DNA of 20,593 nt, taken from the NCBI GenBank assembly GCA_016783345.1, contig JADHWT010000007.1:1-20593 (forward strand), written 5' to 3'. Both the position numbers and the translations under genes were made by a program. Positions 15,601-20,593 of this stretch are shown here, in pieces (position 1 is the stretch's first letter; each line of letters opens with the position of its first letter). The notes beneath the pieces are model-generated. The model saw only the letters and a program-made list of their open reading frames with translations. It was not told where the DNA came from and did not search any database. The DNA is from Candidatus Omnitrophota bacterium (GTDB taxonomy: Bacteria; NPL-UPA2; BS750m-G34).

Positions 15601-17552
15601 TTAATCCTATTTTCATGATGTCTGAATCCAGGGCCAGGGGAAGCCGCGATCAGATAAGGCAGCTTGCAGGGATGCGGGGGCTCATAGCTAAACCTACAGG
15701 CGATATTATCGAGACGCCGATTATTGCAAACTTAAGAGAAGGTCTTACTGTGCAGGAATATTTTATCTCTGCTCACGGAGCTCGAAAGGGTCTGGCTGAT
15801 ACAGCTCTTAAGACCGCGGACGCAGGGTATCTAACCCGCAGGCTTGTTGACGTATCGCAGGATGTCATTATTATGATGAAAGATTGCGGGACCGTTAATG
15901 GCATTACTATTACGGGAATCTATGAAGCCGAGGAAGCGATAGAACCTCTTTCCGAGAGGATCCTGGGCCGCACCGCATTAGAGGATGTAATTATTCCTCT
16001 CCTCGGTAACGTCATTGTCAAAGGCGGCGAAGAGATTGAAGAAGAGGCCGCCGCTCTTATTGAAGAGTCAGGGATAGAGGAGATAAAGATACGCTCGATC
16101 CTTACCTGTGAAGCCAAATATGGCGTATGCGCAAAATGCTATGGCCGGAATCTTGCAACCCAGCGGTCTGTAGATCTTGGAGAAGCTGTCGGAATTATTG
16201 CGGCCCAGTCTATTGGCGAGCCCGGGACACAGTTAACTATGCGCACGTTCCACATCGGAGGGATAGCCAGTCGTATTGTGGAAGAGAGTAAGATTGCCGC
16301 TAAAAACAACGGCCGCGTTACGTATCATGGCCTGCGCACCGTCAAAAATAAAAATGGTCAGCTTGTAGTCTTAAACCGGAACGGCTATATCACAATCTGC
16401 GATGAGAAAAACAAGGAATTGGAGAAACACATAATTCCTTCCGGTTCAGTCATTAAGACGCCAAATGGCGAAATGGTAAAAGAAGGGGAGGTCTTTGTAG
16501 AGTGGGATCCTTATACCTCGTCAATATTTACCGAAGCCAAAGGCAGGATCCGCTATGACGACATAATCGAAGGGGTAACCATGAGGGAAGAGGTGGACAG
16601 GGCGACAGGTCTGGCTACCCGTGTTATTATAGAGCATCGTGAAGACCGGCATCCGCAGATAACTATTGAAGATGAAAAAGGAGAGGATATTATCTATTAC
16701 AGCATTCCTGTCGGGGCCCATATTGTGGCTAAAGATAAGGAAAAGGTGGCAGGAGGGTCACTTTTAGCCAAGACACCTCGAGCCATGGCGAAGACCCGCG
16801 ATATCACCGTAGGACTCCCAAGGGTAGCTGAATTATTTGAGGCAAGGCGGCCCAAAGATCCGGCCATTATGTCAGAGATAGACGGGGAAGTTCAATTTGC
16901 AGGCTCGGCTAAAGGGATGCGTAAGATATTGATTAAGAGTGAAAGCGGAATGGAGAAGAGTTACTTAATCCCGCATAGCAGGCACTTGAGCGTATATAAA
17001 GGCGACAGGGTTATAGCAGGGCAGCAGCTTGTAGAAGGGCCGGTTGTTCTTCAAGATGTCCTGCGGGTGTCCGGGGACAAGAGGCTGCAGGAATATCTCT
17101 TAAATGAGGTCCAGGAAGTCTATAGACTGCAGGGGATAAAGATAAATGATAAGCACATTGAGGTTATCATCCGTCAGATGTTAAAGAAGGTATTGATTGA
17201 GGACGTAGGAGATACTTCTTTCCTGGTCGGTGAACAGGTTGATAAATTTAAATATAGAGAAGAGAATGAGAAGGTAGTGAAGGCCAAGAAAAAGCCGGCC
17301 AGGGCGACCCCCATACTTCTCGGGATAACAAAGGCCGCCTTAAGCACAGATAGTTTTATCTCCGCGGCTTCTTTCCAGGAGACGACCATGGTGCTTACTG
17401 AAGCGGCCTGCAGTTCTCGCGTAGATTATTTGCGTGGCCTTAAGGAAAATGTTATAATGGGACACCTGATTTTAGCAGGTACAGGTTATCCTGCGTACAA
17501 TGAAATAGAGGTGAAAAAAGAAAATGCCGACAATAAATCAGCTGATTCGTAA
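9696..17552 (+). CDS. rpoBC: Fused DNA-directed RNA polymerase beta/beta-prime subunit (RpoBC)
   Basis: A single 2618-codon frame encodes both large RNA polymerase subunits. Residues 1 to about 1274 are beta. They hold ETGTFIINGAERGIVSQLHRSPGV, the rifampicin-region segment SQLSQFLDQVNPLAELTHKR, CPIETPEGPNIGL and the C-terminal SDDVTGRTRVYEGIVKG, and end LIKELHSLCLNVKL. A basic 15-residue linker follows (1275-1289). Beta-prime runs from about 1290 (FDVISISIAS) to 2618. It has zinc site CYCGKYKSIKHKGIVCDRCG, the catalytic N1731-A-D-F-D-G-D1737, bridge helix and trigger loop (about 2028-2050), and the second zinc site (CGTVNG, CEAKYGVCAKC). All catalytic residues are intact. Two repeat-derived inserts lie in beta at 116-128 and 266-275. 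The start ATG is 20 nt after rplL with only a weak GGA; the 3' end overlaps rpsL by 29 nt. Fusions are known in Helicobacter relatives and Wolbachia. Confidence 0.97.
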   Translation: MDIKKEKKLLDLTRIPGLLGPPYLIDLQISPYKDFLQLDSTTKRRKYQGLEAVLRDSFPIKAIDGGASLEYISYEIEPSKYSIDECQRLGMTYAGILKIKCRLSIYQLGENTSPAGTPSQRHGMASPKSGVKDIREEDIYIGEVPLMTETGTFIINGAERGIVSQLHRSPGVCFESKILSLGKKTYSARIIPYRGVWLDFEFSADDALHVSIDRRRKMPVTTLLKAIGIDNEEILSLFYPVEDVEIKSSNLPKYLQNNILASRVIGTPKGMASPKDEKVVAEAGIEFTPELMKLLYENDVKKVKVIKGPVSDIAILQTLKKEKNTTAEEAILDVYRRLRPGERPIFENAKDFVGNMFFSAERYDLAQVGRYKINRRLKRDVPLEKTVLEKEDLIEAIRYLLTLRAGEGVIDDIDHLGNRRVRTVGELVREQFRIGFAYMRRAVRDRMAMVKPDEAMPHHLVNPKLVTATVRDFFARSQLSQFLDQVNPLAELTHKRRLNALGPGGLSRERAGFEVRDVHSTHYGRICPIETPEGPNIGLITSLSTYARINPLGFLETPYLLVKKGRVTKEIEYLSADVEDDFVIAQANARVDSHGNFLDKQVACRHRGEFPLVRPGEIDYMDVSPMQLVGVSASLIPFLEHDDANRALMGSNMQRQAVPLVRPEPPIVGTGMEKNAARDSGVVLIARRSGTVEEVSADEIVIKVGKQKGPLAGFGEVDRYILKKFQRSNQGTCINQRPIVTQGDKVKEGDIIADGAATYNGELSLGANVFVGFMPWEGYNFEDAILISEKLLKDDRFTSIHIEDFSIEARDTKLGKEEITSDIPNVSEEALKDLDEDGIVRIGAKVGPGSILIGKVTPKSETELSPEEKLLHAIFGEKAGDVRDASLVAPPGVEGIVIDTKVFSRKEREGGKLTRAEKKEIEHIKAGFRRRIGSLNSEKCEKIKEVILGKKLARSFRDVDGNIVLGAGSVINETNFKKIRRYKIDEIVMQEDGASINEKTRIIIENYAKEVQILKTEQEKVIARLKKGDELSPGVNKLVKVYIATKRRISVGDKMAGRHGNKGVIARILPEEDMPYLEDGTHLEIVLNPLGVPSRMNVGQVLETHLGWAMGQLGMKAVTPVFNGSTEQDIKNLLKKAGLSEKGTARVYDGRTGEPFDQEITVGYIYMMKLVHLVDEKIHARSIGPYSLVTQQPLGGKAQFGGQRFGEMEVWALEGYGAAYTLQELLTVKSDDVTGRTRVYEGIVKGEPALEPGTPESFNVLIKELHSLCLNVKLEKIYKEKKRAKSFNKFDVISISIASAQDIKAWSNGEVKKPETINYRTFKPERDGLFCERIFGPSRDWECYCGKYKSIKHKGIVCDRCGVEVIHSKVRRDRMGHIKLAAPVSHVWFFKSTPSRIGNLLDMSLRNLERVLYYEDYVVIDPGDTPLQKKQLLSDEEYQRCQEEYSNRFQARMGAEAIKELLKEIDLNKLYKELVKELELSPSKQKRLRLIKRLKIVDAFRQSRNESEWMILDTIPVLPPDLRPLVPLEGGRFATSDLNDLYRRVINRNNRLRRLLELSAPEIIIRNEKRMLQEAVDALFDNGRHGRPVLGAGNRPLKSLSDMLKGKQGRFRQNLLGKRVDYSGRSVIVIGPNLKLHQCGLPKQMALELFEPFIIKVLKERGYVHSIKSAKRMVEKVRPEVWDILDEVIKGHPVLLNRAPTLHRLGIQAFEPVLIEGKAIRIHPFVCTAFNADFDGDQMAVHVPLSIEAQMESRLLMMATNNLFSPANGQPITTPTQDLVIGCNYLTKEKRGVKGENKVFVDLDEVIMAYTMKAIDLHAIIKLRLGGKLIETTVGRVIFNDVLPEGIDFIDQEMDKDQLTRLIKKAYDVLGRDKCIELLDILKVIGFEYATRGGITAAIDHFTIPEEKKELIEEAKAEVLKVEEQYKHGLITSGERHNKIIDIWTHTNDTLTDILFGEGSKKKDEEKSFNPIFMMSESRARGSRDQIRQLAGMRGLIAKPTGDIIETPIIANLREGLTVQEYFISAHGARKGLADTALKTADAGYLTRRLVDVSQDVIIMMKDCGTVNGITITGIYEAEEAIEPLSERILGRTALEDVIIPLLGNVIVKGGEEIEEEAAALIEESGIEEIKIRSILTCEAKYGVCAKCYGRNLATQRSVDLGEAVGIIAAQSIGEPGTQLTMRTFHIGGIASRIVEESKIAAKNNGRVTYHGLRTVKNKNGQLVVLNRNGYITICDEKNKELEKHIIPSGSVIKTPNGEMVKEGEVFVEWDPYTSSIFTEAKGRIRYDDIIEGVTMREEVDRATGLATRVIIEHREDRHPQITIEDEKGEDIIYYSIPVGAHIVAKDKEKVAGGSLLAKTPRAMAKTRDITVGLPRVAELFEARRPKDPAIMSEIDGEVQFAGSAKGMRKILIKSESGMEKSYLIPHSRHLSVYKGDRVIAGQQLVEGPVVLQDVLRVSGDKRLQEYLLNEVQEVYRLQGIKINDKHIEVIIRQMLKKVLIEDVGDTSFLVGEQVDKFKYREENEKVVKAKKKPARATPILLGITKAALSTDSFISAASFQETTMVLTEAACSSRVDYLRGLKENVIMGHLILAGTGYPAYNEIEVKKENADNKSADS
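10041..10078 (+). repeat. In-frame dispersed repeat, copy A, inside rpoB
   Basis: The copy consists of GGTACCCCTA (10041-10050), an 11-nt spacer (10051-10061), and GGGATGGCTTCGCCTAA (10062-10078). It encodes GTPSQRHGMASPK (residues 116-128) in the loop between SIYQLGE and VKDIREEDIYIGE, where E. coli RpoB has only a few residues. The 27 flanking bases of the unit are identical to copy B at 10491. The 3' part can fold as a small GGC-TTC-GCC hairpin. The element adds coding sequence without breaking the frame. Confidence 0.8.
10491..10519 (+). repeat. In-frame dispersed repeat, copy B, inside rpoB
   Basis: The copy consists of GGTACCCCTA (10491-10500), a 2-nt spacer, and GGGATGGCTTCGCCTAA (10503-10519). 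It encodes GTPKGMASPK (residues 266-275) in the same reading frame as copy A. It sits between LASRVI and the KVVAEAG segment, a turn that is variable in other beta subunits. The spacer is 9 nt (three codons) shorter than in copy A. CCCT-AA-AGGG and GGC-TTC-GCC make the unit partly self-complementary. Confidence 0.8.
11121..11198 (+). other. Rifampicin-pocket cluster I of RpoB with Asn at the Ser531 position
   Basis: This segment aligns without gaps to E. coli RpoB residues 508-533. Conserved contacts are Q513, F514, D516, H526 and R529. Differences are Val at 518, Ala at 522, Leu at 530 and Asn at 531 (codon AAT, 11190-11192; residue 499 of the fusion). Residue numbers are from my alignment to the remembered E. 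coli sequence. Confidence 0.85.
13518..13562 (+). other. Interdomain linker joining RpoB and RpoC
   Basis: Fifteen codons encode EKIYKEKKRAKSFNK between the normal end of beta (SLCLNVKL) and the first conserved residues of beta-prime (FDVISISIAS). The stretch is strongly basic and probably flexible. It contains no ATG, GTG or TTG in the reading frame, and no such codon follows before the first zinc site of beta-prime, so a separate rpoC product cannot start here. Confidence 0.85.
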
Positions 17553-17898
17553 AGGTAGACAGTCACAGAAAAACAAGACCAAGTCGCCGGCCTTAGCAGG
17601 TGCGCCGCAGCGACGCGGGGTATGCACTATGGTCAAGACCATGACGCCGAAGAAACCCAATTCAGCACTCCGCAAGATTGCGCGTGTTAGACTCACCACC
17701 GGGGCAGAAGTGACAGCGTATATACCGGGTATCGGGCACAATCTGCAGGAGCATTCCATAGTTTTGGTGCGTGGCGGCAAGGTAAAGGATCTGCCCGGCG
17801 TCCGCTATCATATTGTCCGCGGGACCCTTGATAGCCAGGGAGTAGAAAGCCGCAGAAAAGGCAGATCGAGATACGGAACGAAAAAACCGAAGCAATAA
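17524..17898 (+). CDS. rpsL: 30S ribosomal protein S12
   Basis: S12 sits at the decoding centre and shapes accuracy. The 124-residue product begins MPTINQLIRKGR and contains TPKKPNSALRKIARVRLTTG, with the lysine at the streptomycin-resistance position unchanged. It also has KDLPGVRYHIVRG, including the aspartate that RimO methylthiolates in some bacteria, and a basic tail. The ATG at 17524 lies inside the last 29 nt of rpoBC, with GAGGTG at about 17508-17513 as ribosome binding site, so translation is probably coupled to the fused polymerase gene. It opens the str cluster. Confidence 0.97.
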   Translation: MPTINQLIRKGRQSQKNKTKSPALAGAPQRRGVCTMVKTMTPKKPNSALRKIARVRLTTGAEVTAYIPGIGHNLQEHSIVLVRGGKVKDLPGVRYHIVRGTLDSQGVESRRKGRSRYGTKKPKQ

Positions 17899-17900
17899 CA

Positions 17901-18380
17901 ATGTCCAGAAAAAAAATAAATATTAAGTCTATAGAGCAAAGGATAGAACCTGATCCGAGGTTCCACAGTATTTTAGTCGCTTCTTTTATAAATCACCTGA
18001 TGGAGAGGGGAAAGAAGGGTTTAGCTCAAAAGATATTTTATAGCGCAATGGAGAGGGTTGAAAAATCCGTTAGTAAACCGGCCTTTGAGGTATTTAATAA
18101 GGCCATGGAAAATGTCAAACCGATATTAGAGGTAAGGTCAAGGCGGGTCGGAGGAGCTACGTATCAGGTGCCGGTAGAGGTCAGGTCAAATCGCAGAAAT
18201 TCTTTAGCTATGCGCTGGATTATTGCAAGCTCCAGGGGACGTAAAGGTAAGAGTATGGTAGAAAAATTGGCCACTGAAATTACGGATGCCTACAAGGGTG
18301 AGGGCGCAGCTGTGAAGAAGAGAGAAGATACACATAGGATGGCAGAGGCAAATAAGGCCTTTGCGCATTATAAATGGTAA
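17901..18380 (+). CDS. rpsG: 30S ribosomal protein S7
   Basis: S7 nucleates assembly of the 30S head and lines the E-site exit. The 159-residue product has DPRFHSILVASFINHLMERGKKGLAQKIFY, then VGGATYQVPVEVRSNRRNSLAMRWII, and ends REDTHRMAEANKAFAHYKW, all family signatures. The N terminus is slightly shorter in its basic arm than in some homologues. It lies 2 nt after rpsL, with no room for the intergenic S7-binding site used for feedback in E. coli. Confidence 0.96.
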   Translation: MSRKKINIKSIEQRIEPDPRFHSILVASFINHLMERGKKGLAQKIFYSAMERVEKSVSKPAFEVFNKAMENVKPILEVRSRRVGGATYQVPVEVRSNRRNSLAMRWIIASSRGRKGKSMVEKLATEITDAYKGEGAAVKKREDTHRMAEANKAFAHYKW

Positions 18381-18386
18381 GTAGTT

Positions 18387-20456
18387 ATGGCAAGAAAGTA
18401 CGAATTAACACATATACGCAATATTGGTACCATGGCCCATATTGATGCAGGTAAGACTACAACTACCGAAAGGATTCTTTATTATAGCGGCCGGATACAC
18501 CGTATGGGTGAGGTCCATGAAGGCACAGCTACTATGGACTGGATGGACCAGGAGAAAGAGAGAGGCGTGACCATTACTGCTGCTGCAACCACCTGTTTGT
18601 GGAAGGATTATCGTATTAATATCATTGACACCCCCGGCCACGTAGATTTTACTGCCGAGGTAGAGCGGAGTCTGCGCGTCCTCGACGGGGTGCTGGCAAT
18701 TTTTTGCGCAATCGGAGGGGTGGAACCTCAGTCAGAGACTGTCTGGCATCAGGCTGCCCGCTATGGCATTCCGTGCATCGCCTATGTCAATAAGATGGAC
18801 AGACCCGGAGCGGATTTTGATCTGGTCATAAAGAGGATGCATGAAAGGCTCGCAGCCAATGCAGTGCCGGTAGTGAGGCCTATAGGTCGCGAAGAAAATT
18901 TTAAAGGGGTAGTGGATCTTATTAAGAAAAAGGCCTATATATTTAATGAAGAAGATAATGGCCTTACTTTTAGCGTTGAAGATCCTCCGGAAGAGATGTC
19001 AGAGGAAATTGATTTTTATCGGGAAGAGCTCATAGAGGCGCTTGCTGAATTAGATGAAGAGGCCATGGAAAAATATCTTCACAATAAACATCCTGCGCCT
19101 GAAGAGCTGAAGGCCCTTATTCGAAAATTTACTTTAGAGGCAAAATTTGTGCCGGTCTATTGCGGTAGTTCACTGCATTATAAAGGGATACAACCGGTGC
19201 TGGATGGGGTTATTGATTATCTCCCTTCTCCCCTTGAGGCAAGGAGTGTAAAAGGAATTAATCCCAGGACGGAAAAAGAAGAGGAGCGAAGTCCAAATGA
19301 CAAAGATCCTTTAACTGCACTGGCCTTTAAGACAGTCACTGATTCATACATAGGCAGGCTTACATACCTGCGCATTTATTCCGGCACGCTTAGAGCCGGA
19401 GACTATGTCTATAATGCCACCAAAGGAATGAAGGAGAGGGTCTCAAGGCTTGTCCTCATGCATGCCAATAAGCGTGAAGAGGCTAAAGAGTTATTTAGCG
19501 GAGATATCTGTGCGGCAATTGGTCCAAAAGATATAAGTACGGGAGATACAGTTACAGACGCAAGGCATCCTTTAATCCTTGAGAGCATGCAATTTCCAGA
19601 GCCTGTTATCTCAGTGGCTATAGAACCGGAGACCAAAGCTGATCAGGATAAATTGGGGGCATCACTGGAAAAACTCAGCGACGAAGACCCTACATTTAAG
19701 GTCAAGATAGATGAAGATACCGGTCAGACTATTATTGCGGGTATGGGTGAATTTCATCTGGAGGTTCTCGTGACCAGGCTTACTCGTGAATTTGGGGTCA
19801 GCGCCCGCGTGGGTAAACCCCAGGTGGCATATAAGGAGACAATAAAACGTTCAGCTCAGGCTGAGGGAAGGTTCGTCAAGCAGAGCGGCGGCAAAGGTCA
19901 ATACGGCCATGTGTGGTTGACTGTCGAGCCGGGTGAGCCTGGCGAAGGCTTTAAATTTTTAAATCGTATAAAACAGGGGGTTATCCCCCGTCAGTTTATT
20001 TCATCCGTAGAGCGCGGTGTAAAAGGAGCAATGGAGACAGGGGTGCTTGCAAGTTACCCGATGGTAGATATTGTTGTTTCAGTGATAGACGGTTCTTATC
20101 ATGAAGTAGACTCATCAGACCTCGCATTTGAGGTAGCCAGCTCCAAGGCATTCAATAAGGCAGTAATGTCAGCAGACCCGTATCTGCTCGAACCGGTTAT
20201 GGATGTAGAGATTATTACACCTTCGGATTTTATTGGAGACATCATAGGTGATTTAAATGGCAGGCGCGGAAGGGTGGAGAGCGCTGATACAAGGGCAGGG
20301 ACACGGGTTATAAGGGCATTTGTGCCTCTGGAAGAGATGTTTGGCTATGCAACAAGTCTTCGTTCTCTTACCCAGGGCAGGGCCACCTACACAATGGAGT
20401 TTGAGAGATACGAAGAGCTGCCCAAACACGTAGCGGATAAGATATTGTTAAAATAA
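18387..20456 (+). CDS. fusA: Elongation factor G
   Basis: EF-G is the translocase of elongation and, with RRF, recycles ribosomes. The 689-residue product has a G domain with AHIDAGKTTTTERIL (G1, about residues 17-31), the DQEKERGVTIT switch region, DTPGHVDF and NKMDRPGADF, followed by domains II-V. Domain IV includes QSGGKGQYGHVWL and the tip YHEVDSSD. All motifs are those of canonical EF-G rather than a divergent paralogue. It lies 6 nt after rpsG, with no strong Shine-Dalgarno at the ATG, and 13 nt before tuf. Confidence 0.97.
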   Translation: MARKYELTHIRNIGTMAHIDAGKTTTTERILYYSGRIHRMGEVHEGTATMDWMDQEKERGVTITAAATTCLWKDYRINIIDTPGHVDFTAEVERSLRVLDGVLAIFCAIGGVEPQSETVWHQAARYGIPCIAYVNKMDRPGADFDLVIKRMHERLAANAVPVVRPIGREENFKGVVDLIKKKAYIFNEEDNGLTFSVEDPPEEMSEEIDFYREELIEALAELDEEAMEKYLHNKHPAPEELKALIRKFTLEAKFVPVYCGSSLHYKGIQPVLDGVIDYLPSPLEARSVKGINPRTEKEEERSPNDKDPLTALAFKTVTDSYIGRLTYLRIYSGTLRAGDYVYNATKGMKERVSRLVLMHANKREEAKELFSGDICAAIGPKDISTGDTVTDARHPLILESMQFPEPVISVAIEPETKADQDKLGASLEKLSDEDPTFKVKIDEDTGQTIIAGMGEFHLEVLVTRLTREFGVSARVGKPQVAYKETIKRSAQAEGRFVKQSGGKGQYGHVWLTVEPGEPGEGFKFLNRIKQGVIPRQFISSVERGVKGAMETGVLASYPMVDIVVSVIDGSYHEVDSSDLAFEVASSKAFNKAVMSADPYLLEPVMDVEIITPSDFIGDIIGDLNGRRGRVESADTRAGTRVIRAFVPLEEMFGYATSLRSLTQGRATYTMEFERYEELPKHVADKILLK

Positions 20457-20469
20457 GGAGGATTAAAAT

Positions 20470-20593
20470 ATGGCTAAAGCAAAATTTGAGAGAACGAAGC
20501 CGCATGTAAATGTGGGGACAATCGGTCACGTAGACCACGGTAAGACAGCGCTTACCTCTGCGCTTACAAAGATACTTGAGGCGAAGGGGTTGT
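20470..20593 (+). CDS. tuf: Elongation factor Tu (3' partial)
   Basis: EF-Tu delivers aminoacyl-tRNA to the ribosome. Only the first 41 codons are in the window: MAKAKFERTKPHVNVGTIGH and then VDHGKTALTSALTKI, with the G1 motif GHVDHGKT. A strong AAGGAGG precedes the ATG at 20470. Its position after fusA is the normal end of the str cluster. The rest of the gene lies beyond the window, so integrity cannot be judged. Confidence 0.95.
   Translation, partial: MAKAKFERTKPHVNVGTIGHVDHGKTALTSALTKILEAKGL

Overview
The window is a dense bacterial core-gene region of moderate GC, with no mobile elements, CRISPR, rRNA or tRNA genes seen. The source looks like an uncultivated bacterium. Domain fusions, a short-type RNA polymerase beta subunit and PilZ regulators among translation genes would fit a candidate phylum such as Omnitrophota or another PVC-related lineage, but this is an impression from protein resemblance and no phylogeny was done.

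Left block, plus strand (1-5701): ffh (5' end outside the window), rpsP, trmD, rplS, a fused RNase HII-YraN gene, two tandem PilZ-domain genes and cysS. The genes overlap or nearly abut, so they probably form one operon for protein targeting, ribosome assembly, tRNA modification and charging, and genome upkeep. The usual rimM and khpA genes between rpsP and trmD are absent.

Middle (5676-6743, minus strand): one DUF4432 / aldose 1-epimerase-like gene. It converges on cysS with a 26-bp overlap and diverges from secE. A short AT-rich intergenic stretch carries a good sigma-70-type promoter for the next block.

Right block, plus strand (6889-20593): secE, nusG, rplK, rplA, rplJ, rplL, a single fused rpoB-rpoC gene of 2618 codons, rpsL, rpsG, fusA and the start of tuf. 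This is the rif cluster joined directly to the str cluster. Gaps are at most 20 nt and no internal terminator or ribosomal-protein leader is evident, so it may be read as one transcript of more than 13 kb from the promoter at 6804-6831.

The most notable observations are: (1) the translational fusion of beta and beta-prime, with a 15-residue basic linker and no possible rpoC start codon near the junction; (2) two copies of a short repeat inserted in the same reading frame into two variable loops of RpoB, resembling the protein-coding palindromic elements of Rickettsia; (3) Asn at the rifampicin-pocket position equivalent to E. coli Ser531, the residue linked to natural rifampicin resistance in spirochaetes; (4) the RNase HII-YraN fusion; and (5) loss of the usual r-protein feedback leaders before rplK and rplJ.
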